DNA of 64,000 nt from Heracleum sosnowskyi (Eukaryota; Streptophyta; Magnoliopsida; Apiales; Apiaceae): assembly GCA_030848705.1 (NCBI GenBank), contig CM061238.1, positions 30,162,655 to 30,226,654 of the forward strand, in the 5' to 3' direction. Position 1 is the first letter of the stretch. Every line of letters starts with the position of its first letter. Shown here piece by piece: positions 56,401 through 64,000 of the stretch. The notes under the pieces are model-generated. The model saw only the letters and a program-made list of their open reading frames with translations. It did not search any database and had not been told where the DNA came from. A program made the position numbers and the translations under genes.

Positions 56401-56724
56401 TTTTAGAGAGAGGCTACTGTTCTTCTTGTGATAGATGTTGCACAGCATCATATCAAAATCAACCTTGAATCCCCTGTCACTGAATTGGCTGACACTGAGT
56501 AGATTGTGCTTCAATCCATCCACAAGAGCAATATCTTCAATGACAACATTTCCAATTTCTAGACAGCCATATCCCACTGTGTAACCCTTGCTGTTGTCTC
56601 CAAAGGTTATGATTGGGCCAGCTTTCTCAACATAATGTGATAGCAGGGCTTTATCACCTGTCATGTGTCTTGAGCAGCCACTGTCAATGATCCACATGAC
56701 TTGATCTTTCTTCTTGCCCTGCAA
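53480..56724 (-). pseudogene. Sirevirus G pol: protease, integrase, RT intact; RNase H frameshifted
   Basis: The long frame (56724-54103, 873 codons) holds the protease core D-S-G-C-S-R-H-M-T-G, integrase finger (H-R-K-L-S-H...C-E-D-C) and core (S-D-N-G-T-K), a variable linker, and RT with Y-V-D-D-I-I-F. A frameshift near 54130 moves the RNase H part to the frame at 53724-54284 (S-D-S-D-Y-A-G; E-A-E-Y-I-A-A). A second near 53780 moves it to 53480-53800 (D-N-T-S-A-I). It starts in the same frame as gag, after one TAG. With both shifts the copy should not make active RNase H. Confidence 0.9.
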
Positions 56725-56736
56725 AACAGAATATGT

Positions 56737-59355
56737 CTAAGATGCATATGGTACCCAATCCTTGTTGGGTCCTGCAGTTTCAGTGTCTCCTGAGTTTCTT
56801 TCAGTCATAAAGTCACAAGCATTATCAGTAATCTCATGTTTGACTTCTCTTTTCACCCACTTAGGTTTAGAATTGGACTTGGTCCTTTTCTTAGTGGATG
56901 GAGCCTTCTTGCTGTTGCCAGCAGGCTCAGAAGTCTCAACAGTGTTTGAGTATGAACATTTTTCAGTAGTGAGAATAGGTAAGTTAAAGCATGTACTCAT
57001 GGCAGTAATTTTGCATGACATACATTCAATGTTATTACAGACACTCATAGTTCTATGCATAAGGGGGGTTCTGTGTAAGTTACCATTGAGTTCAGTTGCA
57101 TTGACCTTTTCCTCAATTGGTTTCTTACAAACATGTGTTAAGTGATGAGTAGATCTACAGTTATTGCACAGTTTCCTAGAAGCACCTCCAACATTAGTGT
57201 ATCCATTTCCTTTGTTGACTCCTACCTTTCCATTCCTATTCTTAGACTTGGGAGTTACTGGATTGACACTATGTTCAGAAGTTGCTGTCGAACTTTCCTT
57301 GACAGTATCTTTTATTCCTACTGTCTTGACAGAAGGTTTTAAAGTTACTGTCTTGGAACCATTCTTGACAGTATCTTTGTAAGATTCTGTCTTGCCAACT
57401 GTGACAGCATCTTTTGAACTTACTGTCTGATTGCTTGGTAAGTTTACTGTCTTGGGGATTGTGACAGTATCCTTTCCATCCTTGAATGTGCTGTCAACAC
57501 CTTCATCCTCATCAAGAATTTCTTGTTTGATCAGCATGGCTTCTTCATCAAACTCAATTTCTGCAGCTTTGAAAATGGGAGTTTTAACTTTCTTGAGAAT
57601 GGTGGGTTTGACAGCAGCATTTCCAGAACAATCTTGAATCACAGTTTCCTTTCCAGGTCTTCTACCATATGAAAAACCTATACCAACTGACTGATTTTCT
57701 GTATGCTTATCATTGTAATCCTGAACTATCTTTGATGAGTTTTTATAAGCCTTGATTTTAAATTCATTTTCAGCAATCTCATTTCTCAGGAATTCCTCAA
57801 CCTCTTTAGCACATTTCAATTCATTTTTAAGTTTAGCATTCTCCTGAGCTAAAGAGTCCAGTGAACTGGTTTTGAGAACAAGAGATTCATTTTCAGACTT
57901 TAGTGTTTCATTTAGCTTACTCAGCCTAGTGATCTCCTCATTGACAGCAGATAAGCTAGTATAGACATTGAACATTTCAACACTTAAGTCTTTAATGGTT
58001 TTCTTATACTCATCAATGGACATATCAAGTAAGACAAGTGAAGGTACCTGACTTGAGGATGTTGATGTTACTTCATCAGTGCTAGCCATGAGAGCTAGGT
58101 TGACATATTCTTCTTCATCTTCATCATCAGACTCATCCCAACACTTTCCTTCAGCCACATAGGCTCTACCTTGATTCTTCTTGGAGTATCCACCAGTTCC
58201 TTTCTCAAATCTCTGAACCTGTTTGGGTCTTTTGCACTCAGTAGCAAAATGACCAGGTTCACCACAGTTGTAACACTTGAATTTAGATCTATCCACAAAT
58301 CCAGTCTTGTATCCTCCTTTGAATGAGTTTCCCACAGCAGCCTTTGATGAGCTTCCCTTGGTGAACTTGAATGCTTGGCCTTGGGGCCTGAATGACCTAT
58401 CCTTCTTGAACCTAAAGTTCTTGAACTTTTTGGCCATGTAAGCCATAGTAGGATTGTCCATGCTTTCCAGTTCCTCCATAGTGTAGAAGTCTTCATCTTC
58501 CACATCCTTGAGCTGTAGTACTACTTTCTCATCATCTTCAACAACCTCTTCTATCTTCAAGGATTGTACAGGGGTTGGTTGAGTGATTTTTAGTGCTTCA
58601 CTAGGTTGTGTGATCCTTGGCACTTGTGCTACTAGGGCACTTGACATATTAGCCATCTTGTTCCTTGTTCCACTTTGTATGGCTCTCTTTTGAAAGAGTT
58701 CAAGTTCATACGATTTCAGAATGCCATAAAGTGTCTCAAAGGTTATATTGTTGAGATCTCTTCCTTCTCGTATGGCTGTTGTCTTGTGTTCAAGATGATC
58801 AGGCAGTGTAAGCAAGAACTTGACATTCAATTCTTTTCTGTCATAGTACTTGCCATGTATCTGCAGTTCAGTTAAGAGCTTACTGAACCTTTCAAACATG
58901 GAGGTTAAGTCTTCACCAGGCTTGGCCATAAATGCCTCATATTGAGATATAAGTATTTGCCTTTGGTTGCCCTTAACTTCTTCACTTCCTTCACAGAGTA
59001 AGGCTAACCTGATCCACATCTCCTTGGCTGATGTGCAGCTTATCACACTTCCACACATGGCTTTATCCAACGTGAGAGAATCGAGCAAGATGAGTTGCAA
59101 GTGATCATCTAGCACCATTTTCTCCTTCTCAGTTTCCAAAAATTCCGAGGGATCTTTGGGAACCCAATGTGCAGGAATGATCTCACCATTTACTGTTGTG
59201 GCTTCAATTTCCTTCCTTGGAATGAAAGGACCATTCTCGAGTATACCTGGGTATAGTGGATTCGCAGCTTTGATAAACAACAAGATTTTTCTTTTCCAAA
59301 TGTTGTAGTTCTCTTTATCAAAAGTTGGGATCTTGATACTGTTTGATTTCTGCAT
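56737..59355 (-). CDS. Sirevirus G gag (872 aa, intact ORF)
   Basis: The capsid-like N-terminal half (W-K-R-K-I-L-L-F; Y-E-A-F-M...E-R-F-S-K-L) is followed by an acidic segment and one CCHC knuckle (CYNCGEPGHFATEC, about residue 365). A coiled-coil-like region and a Lys/Thr/Val-rich stretch (about residues 620-720) come next; in that stretch K-D-T-V and K-T-V recur, encoded by TGACAGTATC-type words. A C-N-N-C...H...C-K second finger candidate lies near residue 735. Ends G-P-N-K-D-W-V-P, as in Sirevirus C. The start lies 52 bases from the LTR. Confidence 0.92.
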   Translation of the reverse strand: MQKSNSIKIPTFDKENYNIWKRKILLFIKAANPLYPGILENGPFIPRKEIEATTVNGEIIPAHWVPKDPSEFLETEKEKMVLDDHLQLILLDSLTLDKAMCGSVISCTSAKEMWIRLALLCEGSEEVKGNQRQILISQYEAFMAKPGEDLTSMFERFSKLLTELQIHGKYYDRKELNVKFLLTLPDHLEHKTTAIREGRDLNNITFETLYGILKSYELELFQKRAIQSGTRNKMANMSSALVAQVPRITQPSEALKITQPTPVQSLKIEEVVEDDEKVVLQLKDVEDEDFYTMEELESMDNPTMAYMAKKFKNFRFKKDRSFRPQGQAFKFTKGSSSKAAVGNSFKGGYKTGFVDRSKFKCYNCGEPGHFATECKRPKQVQRFEKGTGGYSKKNQGRAYVAEGKCWDESDDEDEEEYVNLALMASTDEVTSTSSSQVPSLVLLDMSIDEYKKTIKDLSVEMFNVYTSLSAVNEEITRLSKLNETLKSENESLVLKTSSLDSLAQENAKLKNELKCAKEVEEFLRNEIAENEFKIKAYKNSSKIVQDYNDKHTENQSVGIGFSYGRRPGKETVIQDCSGNAAVKPTILKKVKTPIFKAAEIEFDEEAMLIKQEILDEDEGVDSTFKDGKDTVTIPKTVNLPSNQTVSSKDAVTVGKTESYKDTVKNGSKTVTLKPSVKTVGIKDTVKESSTATSEHSVNPVTPKSKNRNGKVGVNKGNGYTNVGGASRKLCNNCRSTHHLTHVCKKPIEEKVNATELNGNLHRTPLMHRTMSVCNNIECMSCKITAMSTCFNLPILTTEKCSYSNTVETSEPAGNSKKAPSTKKRTKSNSKPKWVKREVKHEITDNACDFMTERNSGDTETAGPNKDWVPYAS

Positions 59356-59392
59356 TGTCGTCGGGATCTCAGATATGTATGTTAATCTGAAA

Positions 59393-59404
59393 GCTTTGAT
59401 ACCA
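59393..59404 (-). other. primer-binding site of Sirevirus G
   Basis: Minus-strand TGGTATCAAAGC, one base off the plant initiator-Met site, two bases inside the LTR. Confidence 0.9.
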
Positions 59405-59406
59405 GT

Positions 59407-60462
59407 TGTTGGTCCTTGAGTATTGCAGAAGGGGGGGGGATGAATGCAATACTGATAAAATTCAATCTCAGTTTCAACAACTAAAACTAAGATTTATTGT
59501 TATCAATAATATGTATGCATTCACAAACAGTAAAATAGAGACGACAAGATTCACAAAATAAATGTTTTATTTATTTTGCAAAGTGTTGCTAAAACCTCAA
59601 GAGAGAATTCTTGAGCTTCGATTTTCTTCAAGGCACTTGCTAGTCTTCGTTACATGTCTAGAATGAATTAACAGTAGGTATAAGACTAATCCTATCACTA
59701 TCAGTCACGGGTTTGTGAAGCTGTTGTCATTGTCAAGTGGCAGCTTCTTACAGATTGTCTTACCCATATGACTTTCCTAAATTGCTAATATGTCAGATAT
59801 ACATCATAACAAAAGCAACCTAGATTCATTCTATTTCCAGCTTAAGCAATTCAGCAAATAAGGACTTGACCTTGCTCTTGAATTGATTCGCTTTTGTTTT
59901 GCAGTGCTTGAAGCTTCTGTCGTAGTCTTGCAGACTTGGTGCAGCTTAGGGATACTGCAACACGCCTGTTTCTTGAACATTGAAACTGTCACGGGGTTTG
60001 ACTGAGAAAGATACCTAGAACAAGGATCTTTCTCAACACAGTTACTTTTGCCACAAAGCTTGCTGTCACAGGAATGTGCTTTTGGTGACAGTAGGAGTTC
60101 CCCGCATAGTGTGCTGTCGAGGTTTCCAAACTTGCTGTCGAGGGCTAAAGTTGTTGTCGCGTAGTCTTCCGCCAATGTTGCTGTCAGAGTGAATATGCTG
60201 TCTTGACTTGCAACATTTTGTCTTCTTGTAATCTTACTGTCAATGCTTATGACAGTAACCTTTATTCATGCTGTCATCTAATATGCGTTCTTTGAGGCTT
60301 GAACACAGAAAGTGAACTTCTTCCAAATTACACAATTAAAATAACATTGCATACTGATTACAAGAGCATACTTTGGCTGTGACAGTATGTTCTACTTAAT
60401 TAAAAAATTAAGTATATACAAAGTTAAGTTGTTCCTATGCTATCACCCATAAATCCCAACAG
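59407..60462 (-). repeat. 5' LTR of Sirevirus G (1,056 bp)
   Basis: Same ends as the 3' LTR; near-identical sequence; flanked on the right by GTTAT. Confidence 0.95.
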
Positions 60463-60667
60463 TTATGACTCATTAATAGCCTTTAATTGGGATTCCGGAT
60501 CCTTCTTTGATAAGATTTCCATAATTTGGGCTCATTTAATGAGCTGTATATTTTCCCTATTCATTAATTACGAAATTAATGAATAATTAGGGATGTTGGC
60601 ATTAAATATTGAGCCTTTTCATTGGACCGTCAATTATATTTCTACAATTACTTTTCTGACCATATCA

Positions 60668-60682
60668 TTTGCCCCCCAACTT
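60668..60682 (-). other. polypurine tract of gypsy F
   Basis: Minus-strand GAAGTTGGGGGGCAAA touching the LTR start TGATATGG. Confidence 0.75.
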
Positions 60683-60789
60683 CTGGGAAAACCTCCTCGG
60701 GGTTTTTGTAGAAGTTATAGCGTATTTTTCCAAAATTTTCCCTTTTTTGAGGGCATTTTTGACCTCAAATTAGGTCATTTTCGACCAGG

Positions 60790-61720
60790 AATAGACCAGG
60801 AAATAGTGTAAATTCGACCTGGAATTCGACCAAAAAACAGTATAAATTCGACCAGGATTTCGACCTGGAATTCGAGCTCAAACATCTATGAGGTCGAAGC
60901 TGTCGACTAGGAATCTTAGGTCTTTTTCGACCTCAACTGTTCGACCTCGACTCTTATGTATTTTCGACATGGAATTGTAGACCATTGTCGACCTCGAATT
61001 GTCGACTTCGTTCCTAGTATACCTTTGACCTCGATTGGTCGTGAGGTCGTTTGTTTCGATCTCGACTTATGGGTCAATTTCGACCTCAAGATGTCGACTT
61101 CGATTCTATGTGTTTTCGACCAGGATTTCTTAGTTATCCTGGCTTTATTTTGGCACGAGGTCGTATGTTTCGACCTCGATTTCCCATACATTTTCGATCT
61201 CGTTTGCTCGATCTCATCCTCGTGTTTATTCGACCTCGTTTTCGACTTCAACTAACCATTTTTAGACCATGAATTTCTGATTTTCTGACTTTATTTTGGT
61301 ACGAGGTCGTATAATACGACCTTGATTTCCAATGTATTTTCGATCTCGTTTGTTCGATCTCGAATCCTCTGTTTTTCAACCTCATTTTAGTGTGAGGTCG
61401 TGGGATACGAACTCGATTTATTGTGTATTTTCGATCTCAATCTCTCGACTTCGATCTAGGGTCTTTTCGACCTGGAATTTTCAATTTTTGACTTGCTTTT
61501 GGTGCGAAGTCGATGGATACGACCTCAAATTCGTGTGTATTTTTGACTTGGGTTGTACGACCTCGATTTAGGGTCTTTTAGACCTTAGATCTTTAATTTT
61601 TTAGCTTTATTCAGGAGCGAGGTCGTTGGATACGACCTCGTTTTCTCATATATTTTCGACCTTGATCGGACGATTTCAATCTAAGTTCTTTTCGACCTCA
61701 GATTTTTGTTTTTGCCTTGG
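60790..61720. repeat. Degenerate array of CGACCTCG / CGAGGTCG words in gypsy F
   Basis: TTCGACCTCGA, GAGGTCGT and TTTTCGATCTCG recur every 15-40 bases, with a loose longer unit of about 140 bases (GAGGTCGTA...TACGACCTCGATTT...). Both orientations occur. Confidence 0.85.
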
Positions 61721-61951
61721 TTTTATTCCAAGCTTTATTATTTTTGGGCTTTAAATAGTCCAATTTTAATTTGGACTTAAATCTTTCCAGCCTTGGGCCT
61801 TAACGGGCCTTATTTGATTTGGGCTTCGATTTTGCCTGAGATTTAATTTATTTGGGCTTTTGCCTTTGTAATCCATAAATGGATTTTATGGGCCTTACTG
61901 GCTATAGACGGTTTCCCTTCCTTAACCGGTAGGGTTTCCAGTCATCTCTAT

Positions 61952-61958
61952 TATAAAA
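61952..61958 (+). promoter_or_regulatory. TATA box for the antisense ORF of gypsy F
   Basis: TATAAAA on the plus strand, about 320 bases before the ATG at 62274. The leader is CT-rich, then has repeated TTGAAGATTT words (62110-62273). Confidence 0.5.
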
Positions 61959-62273
61959 GAGTGAGATTTCTATTCATTTCTCACTTCTTACTTCCAACTT
62001 TCTAAAATTTCTCTCTAGTATCTTTAGTTTTTCTCTCTTTTTACTCCGTGGTAAGGCGATTCCCGGCGAGTTTTTATACGGTGGTGTTCTTGTTTTTCTG
62101 GGATCAATCTTCATCCCTTGAAGATTTCTGGGTATCACCTTCATCCCTTGAAGATTTCTGGGTTTCTTTGAAGATTTCCTGGGAATTTCTTTGAAGTTTT
62201 GAAGATTTGAAGATTTTTCTGGAGATTTTTCTGGGATTTCTCTTGAACGTTTGAAGATTTGAAGATTTTGAAG

Positions 62274-62626
62274 ATGTCTGACAAAGCTGCTCAACGCCTT
62301 CAAAGAATGAACAAAGCTTCTAAGAGAGGTATCATCATTCGTTCTTCTCATATGTCACTTCAAGATATGATTTTAGAATGTAGTGATGAATACCCTTCTG
62401 TTTCGCATTTAGATTCATTCGACTGTAGTAATAAATTCCATGAAATCGATTTAATTAGGGACTATAACAAAATGTATAGGATTAAGTCTCCCTATAGATT
62501 AGTCCCTGCTGGCCCAGGGGACCGTTCTTGACATTGGCGTCCTAATGCACTCTGCATTTACAAGGATGCCATTGTCGCGGGACTCAGGTTCCCTTTCCAT
62601 GAGTTTATTCCCAGGCTTTTGGCTGA
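62274..62626 (+). pseudogene. Antisense ORF of gypsy F, gag-like/transposon domain, truncated
   Basis: From ATG 62274 the product begins M-S-D-K-A-A-Q-R. A TGA at 62529-62531 interrupts it, but the frame continues readably with C-I-Y-K-D-A-I-V-A-G-L-R-F-P-F-H-E-F. This G-L-R-F-P-hydrophobic pattern is the mark of the putative gypsy-type transposon domain seen in many plant elements (family recalled, not searched). Sirevirus H cuts it at 62627. It lies opposite to the F coding strand. Confidence 0.6.
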
Positions 62627-63074
62627 TGTTGAATGTAATTGTATGAAATAATCGAACAGACAAAGATAAAAACAATCAATATCAGCTTTTATTAAACTTT
62701 ATAAAAACTGATACAAACTCTCTCAAGAAACTATAAGTTCTTAAGAGCTGCTAGGTTTACAAAGATACTCGTGTTCAAGATATTACTTTCGTAAAACCTA
62801 TCCTGTGTTTATATATACACACAGCTACGCATTCTGTTACATAAGATAATCTTCATTTAATTAAATTGATCTTCTTGTCGCTTATCTTCTGTAACAGCTT
62901 CTATGAGATATATCTTCAGCATATCAATCCTTTCCTGAAATCACGGAATAGTATCAATTACCAACCGATTTTATCCTGTCACTGATGATGACATCATCAG
63001 ATGTCATCTCCTGATGCTCTAAGTACTGATGCTATCCGATCCTGATGCATTCATTAAATTTTCATTTCCCAACA
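62627..63074 (-). repeat. 3' LTR of Sirevirus H (448 bp)
   Basis: TGTTGAATG... to ...TTCCCAACA. Contains CTGATG/CATCAG words near 62985-63050. Confidence 0.85.
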
Positions 63075-63085
63075 ATCTCCCCCAA
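63075..63085 (-). other. polypurine tract of Sirevirus H
   Basis: Minus-strand TTGGGGGAGAT next to the LTR. Confidence 0.85.
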
Positions 63086-63143
63086 TTTATACTTTCTGAA
63101 ATAAAGCATAAATTTTCTGGATTTAATGATGCCAAAACTTCAA

Positions 63144-64000
63144 TCAAATACTCGTAGGATTAATATAAGGATTTCGCTTAAGATATCCTTCATAATCAGA
63201 CACTTTAATAAATCCCATGTTCTTCTGAAGAAACTGCTTCATCAACTCATCTTCTTTTTCTAATAACAGATCAATCATTCTTCTTCTCAGCTTCCTCAGA
63301 TTTTCATCATCTTTGTTTGTCTGATAAACTGCTGCTCTCAGATCCTCAATAGAACTTCTCAGCATTCTGTCATCCAGATAAATAAGTTTAATTCTCTCAC
63401 TATCAAGACAGAAAGACAAATACTCTTCACCCAGAGTCTTTTCAACGAATGCACTTCCTTTCTTCATTTCCACCTCTTGTCCATCCATGTCAATGTATTT
63501 AGGAGCATATCCAGTATTTTTCTGATTTAACCCCATCAGATGCAAATTGATACTGGATTGAATCTTCCTTCTCCATTTTATACATAAATCATCTTTAGGA
63601 ACAAGCATATACTGTACATACCTCAATTCTTCTAAGTTCTTCATTGAGACATCCAATTCTGTCAGTACAAACGTTGATCCATCTTTAAGAAAATACACTA
63701 ACTTTTCTTTAGGCATATTTCCATCATGAATGTCATATACCATTTGAACAGAGATAAGCTTGTCAAGATGCCTTTGAGTAATTTTATCACTCAGATTTTC
63801 TGTTAGACATGCTTGATCAAATGATGCTACCTAAGGAACTATTTCTGCTGCAGGATGACCAATTCCTCCATATGTTCCTGTCCGTCTGCATTCATTCTTC
63901 TTCTTCGCAACTTCTTCATAAGTTTTCTTGAACTTTCCAGATCCATCAGTACAAGTAATTCCAGGGAGACTTTTGATATGTCCACTTGATTTGAATATCT
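63144..64000 (-). pseudogene. Sirevirus H third ORF, C-terminal part
   Basis: The open stretch to 63743 and its upstream continuation end near the polypurine tract, as ORF3 does in G. Charged, Lys/Glu/Arg-rich, with a helical region (L-R-K-L-R-R-R-M-I-D-L-L-L-E-K-E-D-E-L). A TAG at 63831-63833 interrupts a frame that otherwise stays open to the window edge. No clear sequence match to G ORF3 by eye, only the same position and composition. Confidence 0.6.

Larger units (their letters stand above)
45943..60462 (-). mobile_element. Sirevirus G (Ty1/copia), complete, 14.5 kb, minus strand
   Basis: LTRs 59407-60462 (5') and 45943-47002 (3'), perfect 5-bp target duplication GTTAT (45938-45942 and 60463-60467), primer site, gag, pol, small ORF, 1,684-codon ORF3 and polypurine tract. 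By eye the LTRs differ at roughly ten sites plus a G-run length change, so insertion is recent. Gag and ORF3 are open, but pol has frameshifts in its RNase H part. Its host is the LTR of gypsy F. Confidence 0.96.
45644..60667 (-). repeat. 3' LTR of gypsy F, split by Sirevirus G (parts 45644-45942 and 60463-60667)
   Basis: 45650-45850 matches the leader end of the gypsy A LTR (GAATTTAATGCTAG..., AGATGCCTACGTATCTCAAT). 60575-60667 matches its upstream end, closing with the same ATATCA. The two parts are joined by the GTTAT target site of G. The LTR start at 60667 abuts a polypurine tract, so this is a 3' LTR with the element body to the right. The left edge (TGTATTAAAA at 45644) is approximate. 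Confidence 0.82.
60668..62626 (-). mobile_element. Gypsy F, internal 3' region (repeats and antisense ORF)
   Basis: Lies between the F 3' LTR and the insertion of Sirevirus H. It holds a polypurine tract, a 0.9-kb array of CGACCTCG-type words, a plus-strand TATA box and a plus-strand ORF. Tat-branch elements such as Grande and Retand are known to carry tandem repeats and extra, sometimes antisense, ORFs between pol and the 3' LTR, which fits. Confidence 0.7.
62627..64000 (-). mobile_element. Sirevirus H (Ty1/copia), 3' end, minus strand, runs off the window
   Basis: A short LTR (448 bp) with TGTTG...CAACA ends, a polypurine tract identical in core to G, and the end of a long ORF upstream. 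Inserted in the antisense ORF of gypsy F; the left flank is GCTGA (62622-62626). Confidence 0.85.

Noticed and set aside
1..64000. CRISPR arrays, bacterial operons or rRNA genes
   Set aside because: None seen; introns, MITEs and retrotransposons show plant nuclear DNA.

Overview
This window is nuclear DNA from a repeat-rich flowering plant, almost certainly a eudicot. It has long introns, nested LTR retrotransposons of Ty1/copia (Sirevirus and Tnt1/Tork-like) and Ty3/gypsy (Tat-like and chromovirus) type, MITEs, and only two complete host genes. I cannot name the species.

Layout. 1-6379: 5' part of a minus-strand Tat-like gypsy element (A), sitting in the 3' end of a plus-strand Sirevirus (B, to 8712), which itself interrupts the pol gene of a minus-strand Sirevirus (C, to about 14023). 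14-18 kb: AT-rich spacer with a 40-bp tandem repeat, two related SINE-like copies and a hAT-type MITE. 18.0-24.6 kb: an unknown host gene cut by a CACTA element, whose transposase fragment is cut in turn by a chromovirus (D); a second CACTA terminus follows. 24.6-30.6 kb: a broken partial copy of the mitochondrial EF-Tu gene abutting the last exon of a probable MAP kinase, which is split by a Tnt1-like copia element (E). 31.6-37.4 kb: a complete four-exon BTB/POZ-MATH gene (minus). 38-40 kb: two hAT-type MITEs. 40.8-45.2 kb: a complete twelve-exon nuclear gene for mitochondrial EF-Tu (minus), with a MULE-type MITE in intron 3. 45.6-62.6 kb: the 3' LTR and 3' internal region of a second Tat-like gypsy element (F). 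Its LTR is split by a complete 14.5-kb Sirevirus (G: both LTRs, GTTAT target duplication, gag, pol, a small acidic ORF and a 1,684-codon third ORF). F carries an antisense ORF with its own TATA box, cut by another Sirevirus (H) that runs off the right edge.

Two exact gene models were assembled by hand from splice sites: BTB-MATH (395 aa) and mitochondrial EF-Tu (420 aa). Both close in frame across every junction.

The most interesting signals are these. (1) A stretch of about 80 bp in the U3 promoter region is shared, at about 90% by eye and in the same orientation, between a gypsy LTR (A) and a copia LTR (E), two different superfamilies. (2) One short word (TGACAG and its complement) has spread through the LTR, spacers and several coding regions of Sirevirus G, and other elements carry their own private words. 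(3) G has a very long third ORF. (4) F has an antisense ORF with a promoter. (5) An LTR lies in sense orientation just upstream of the EF-Tu gene.
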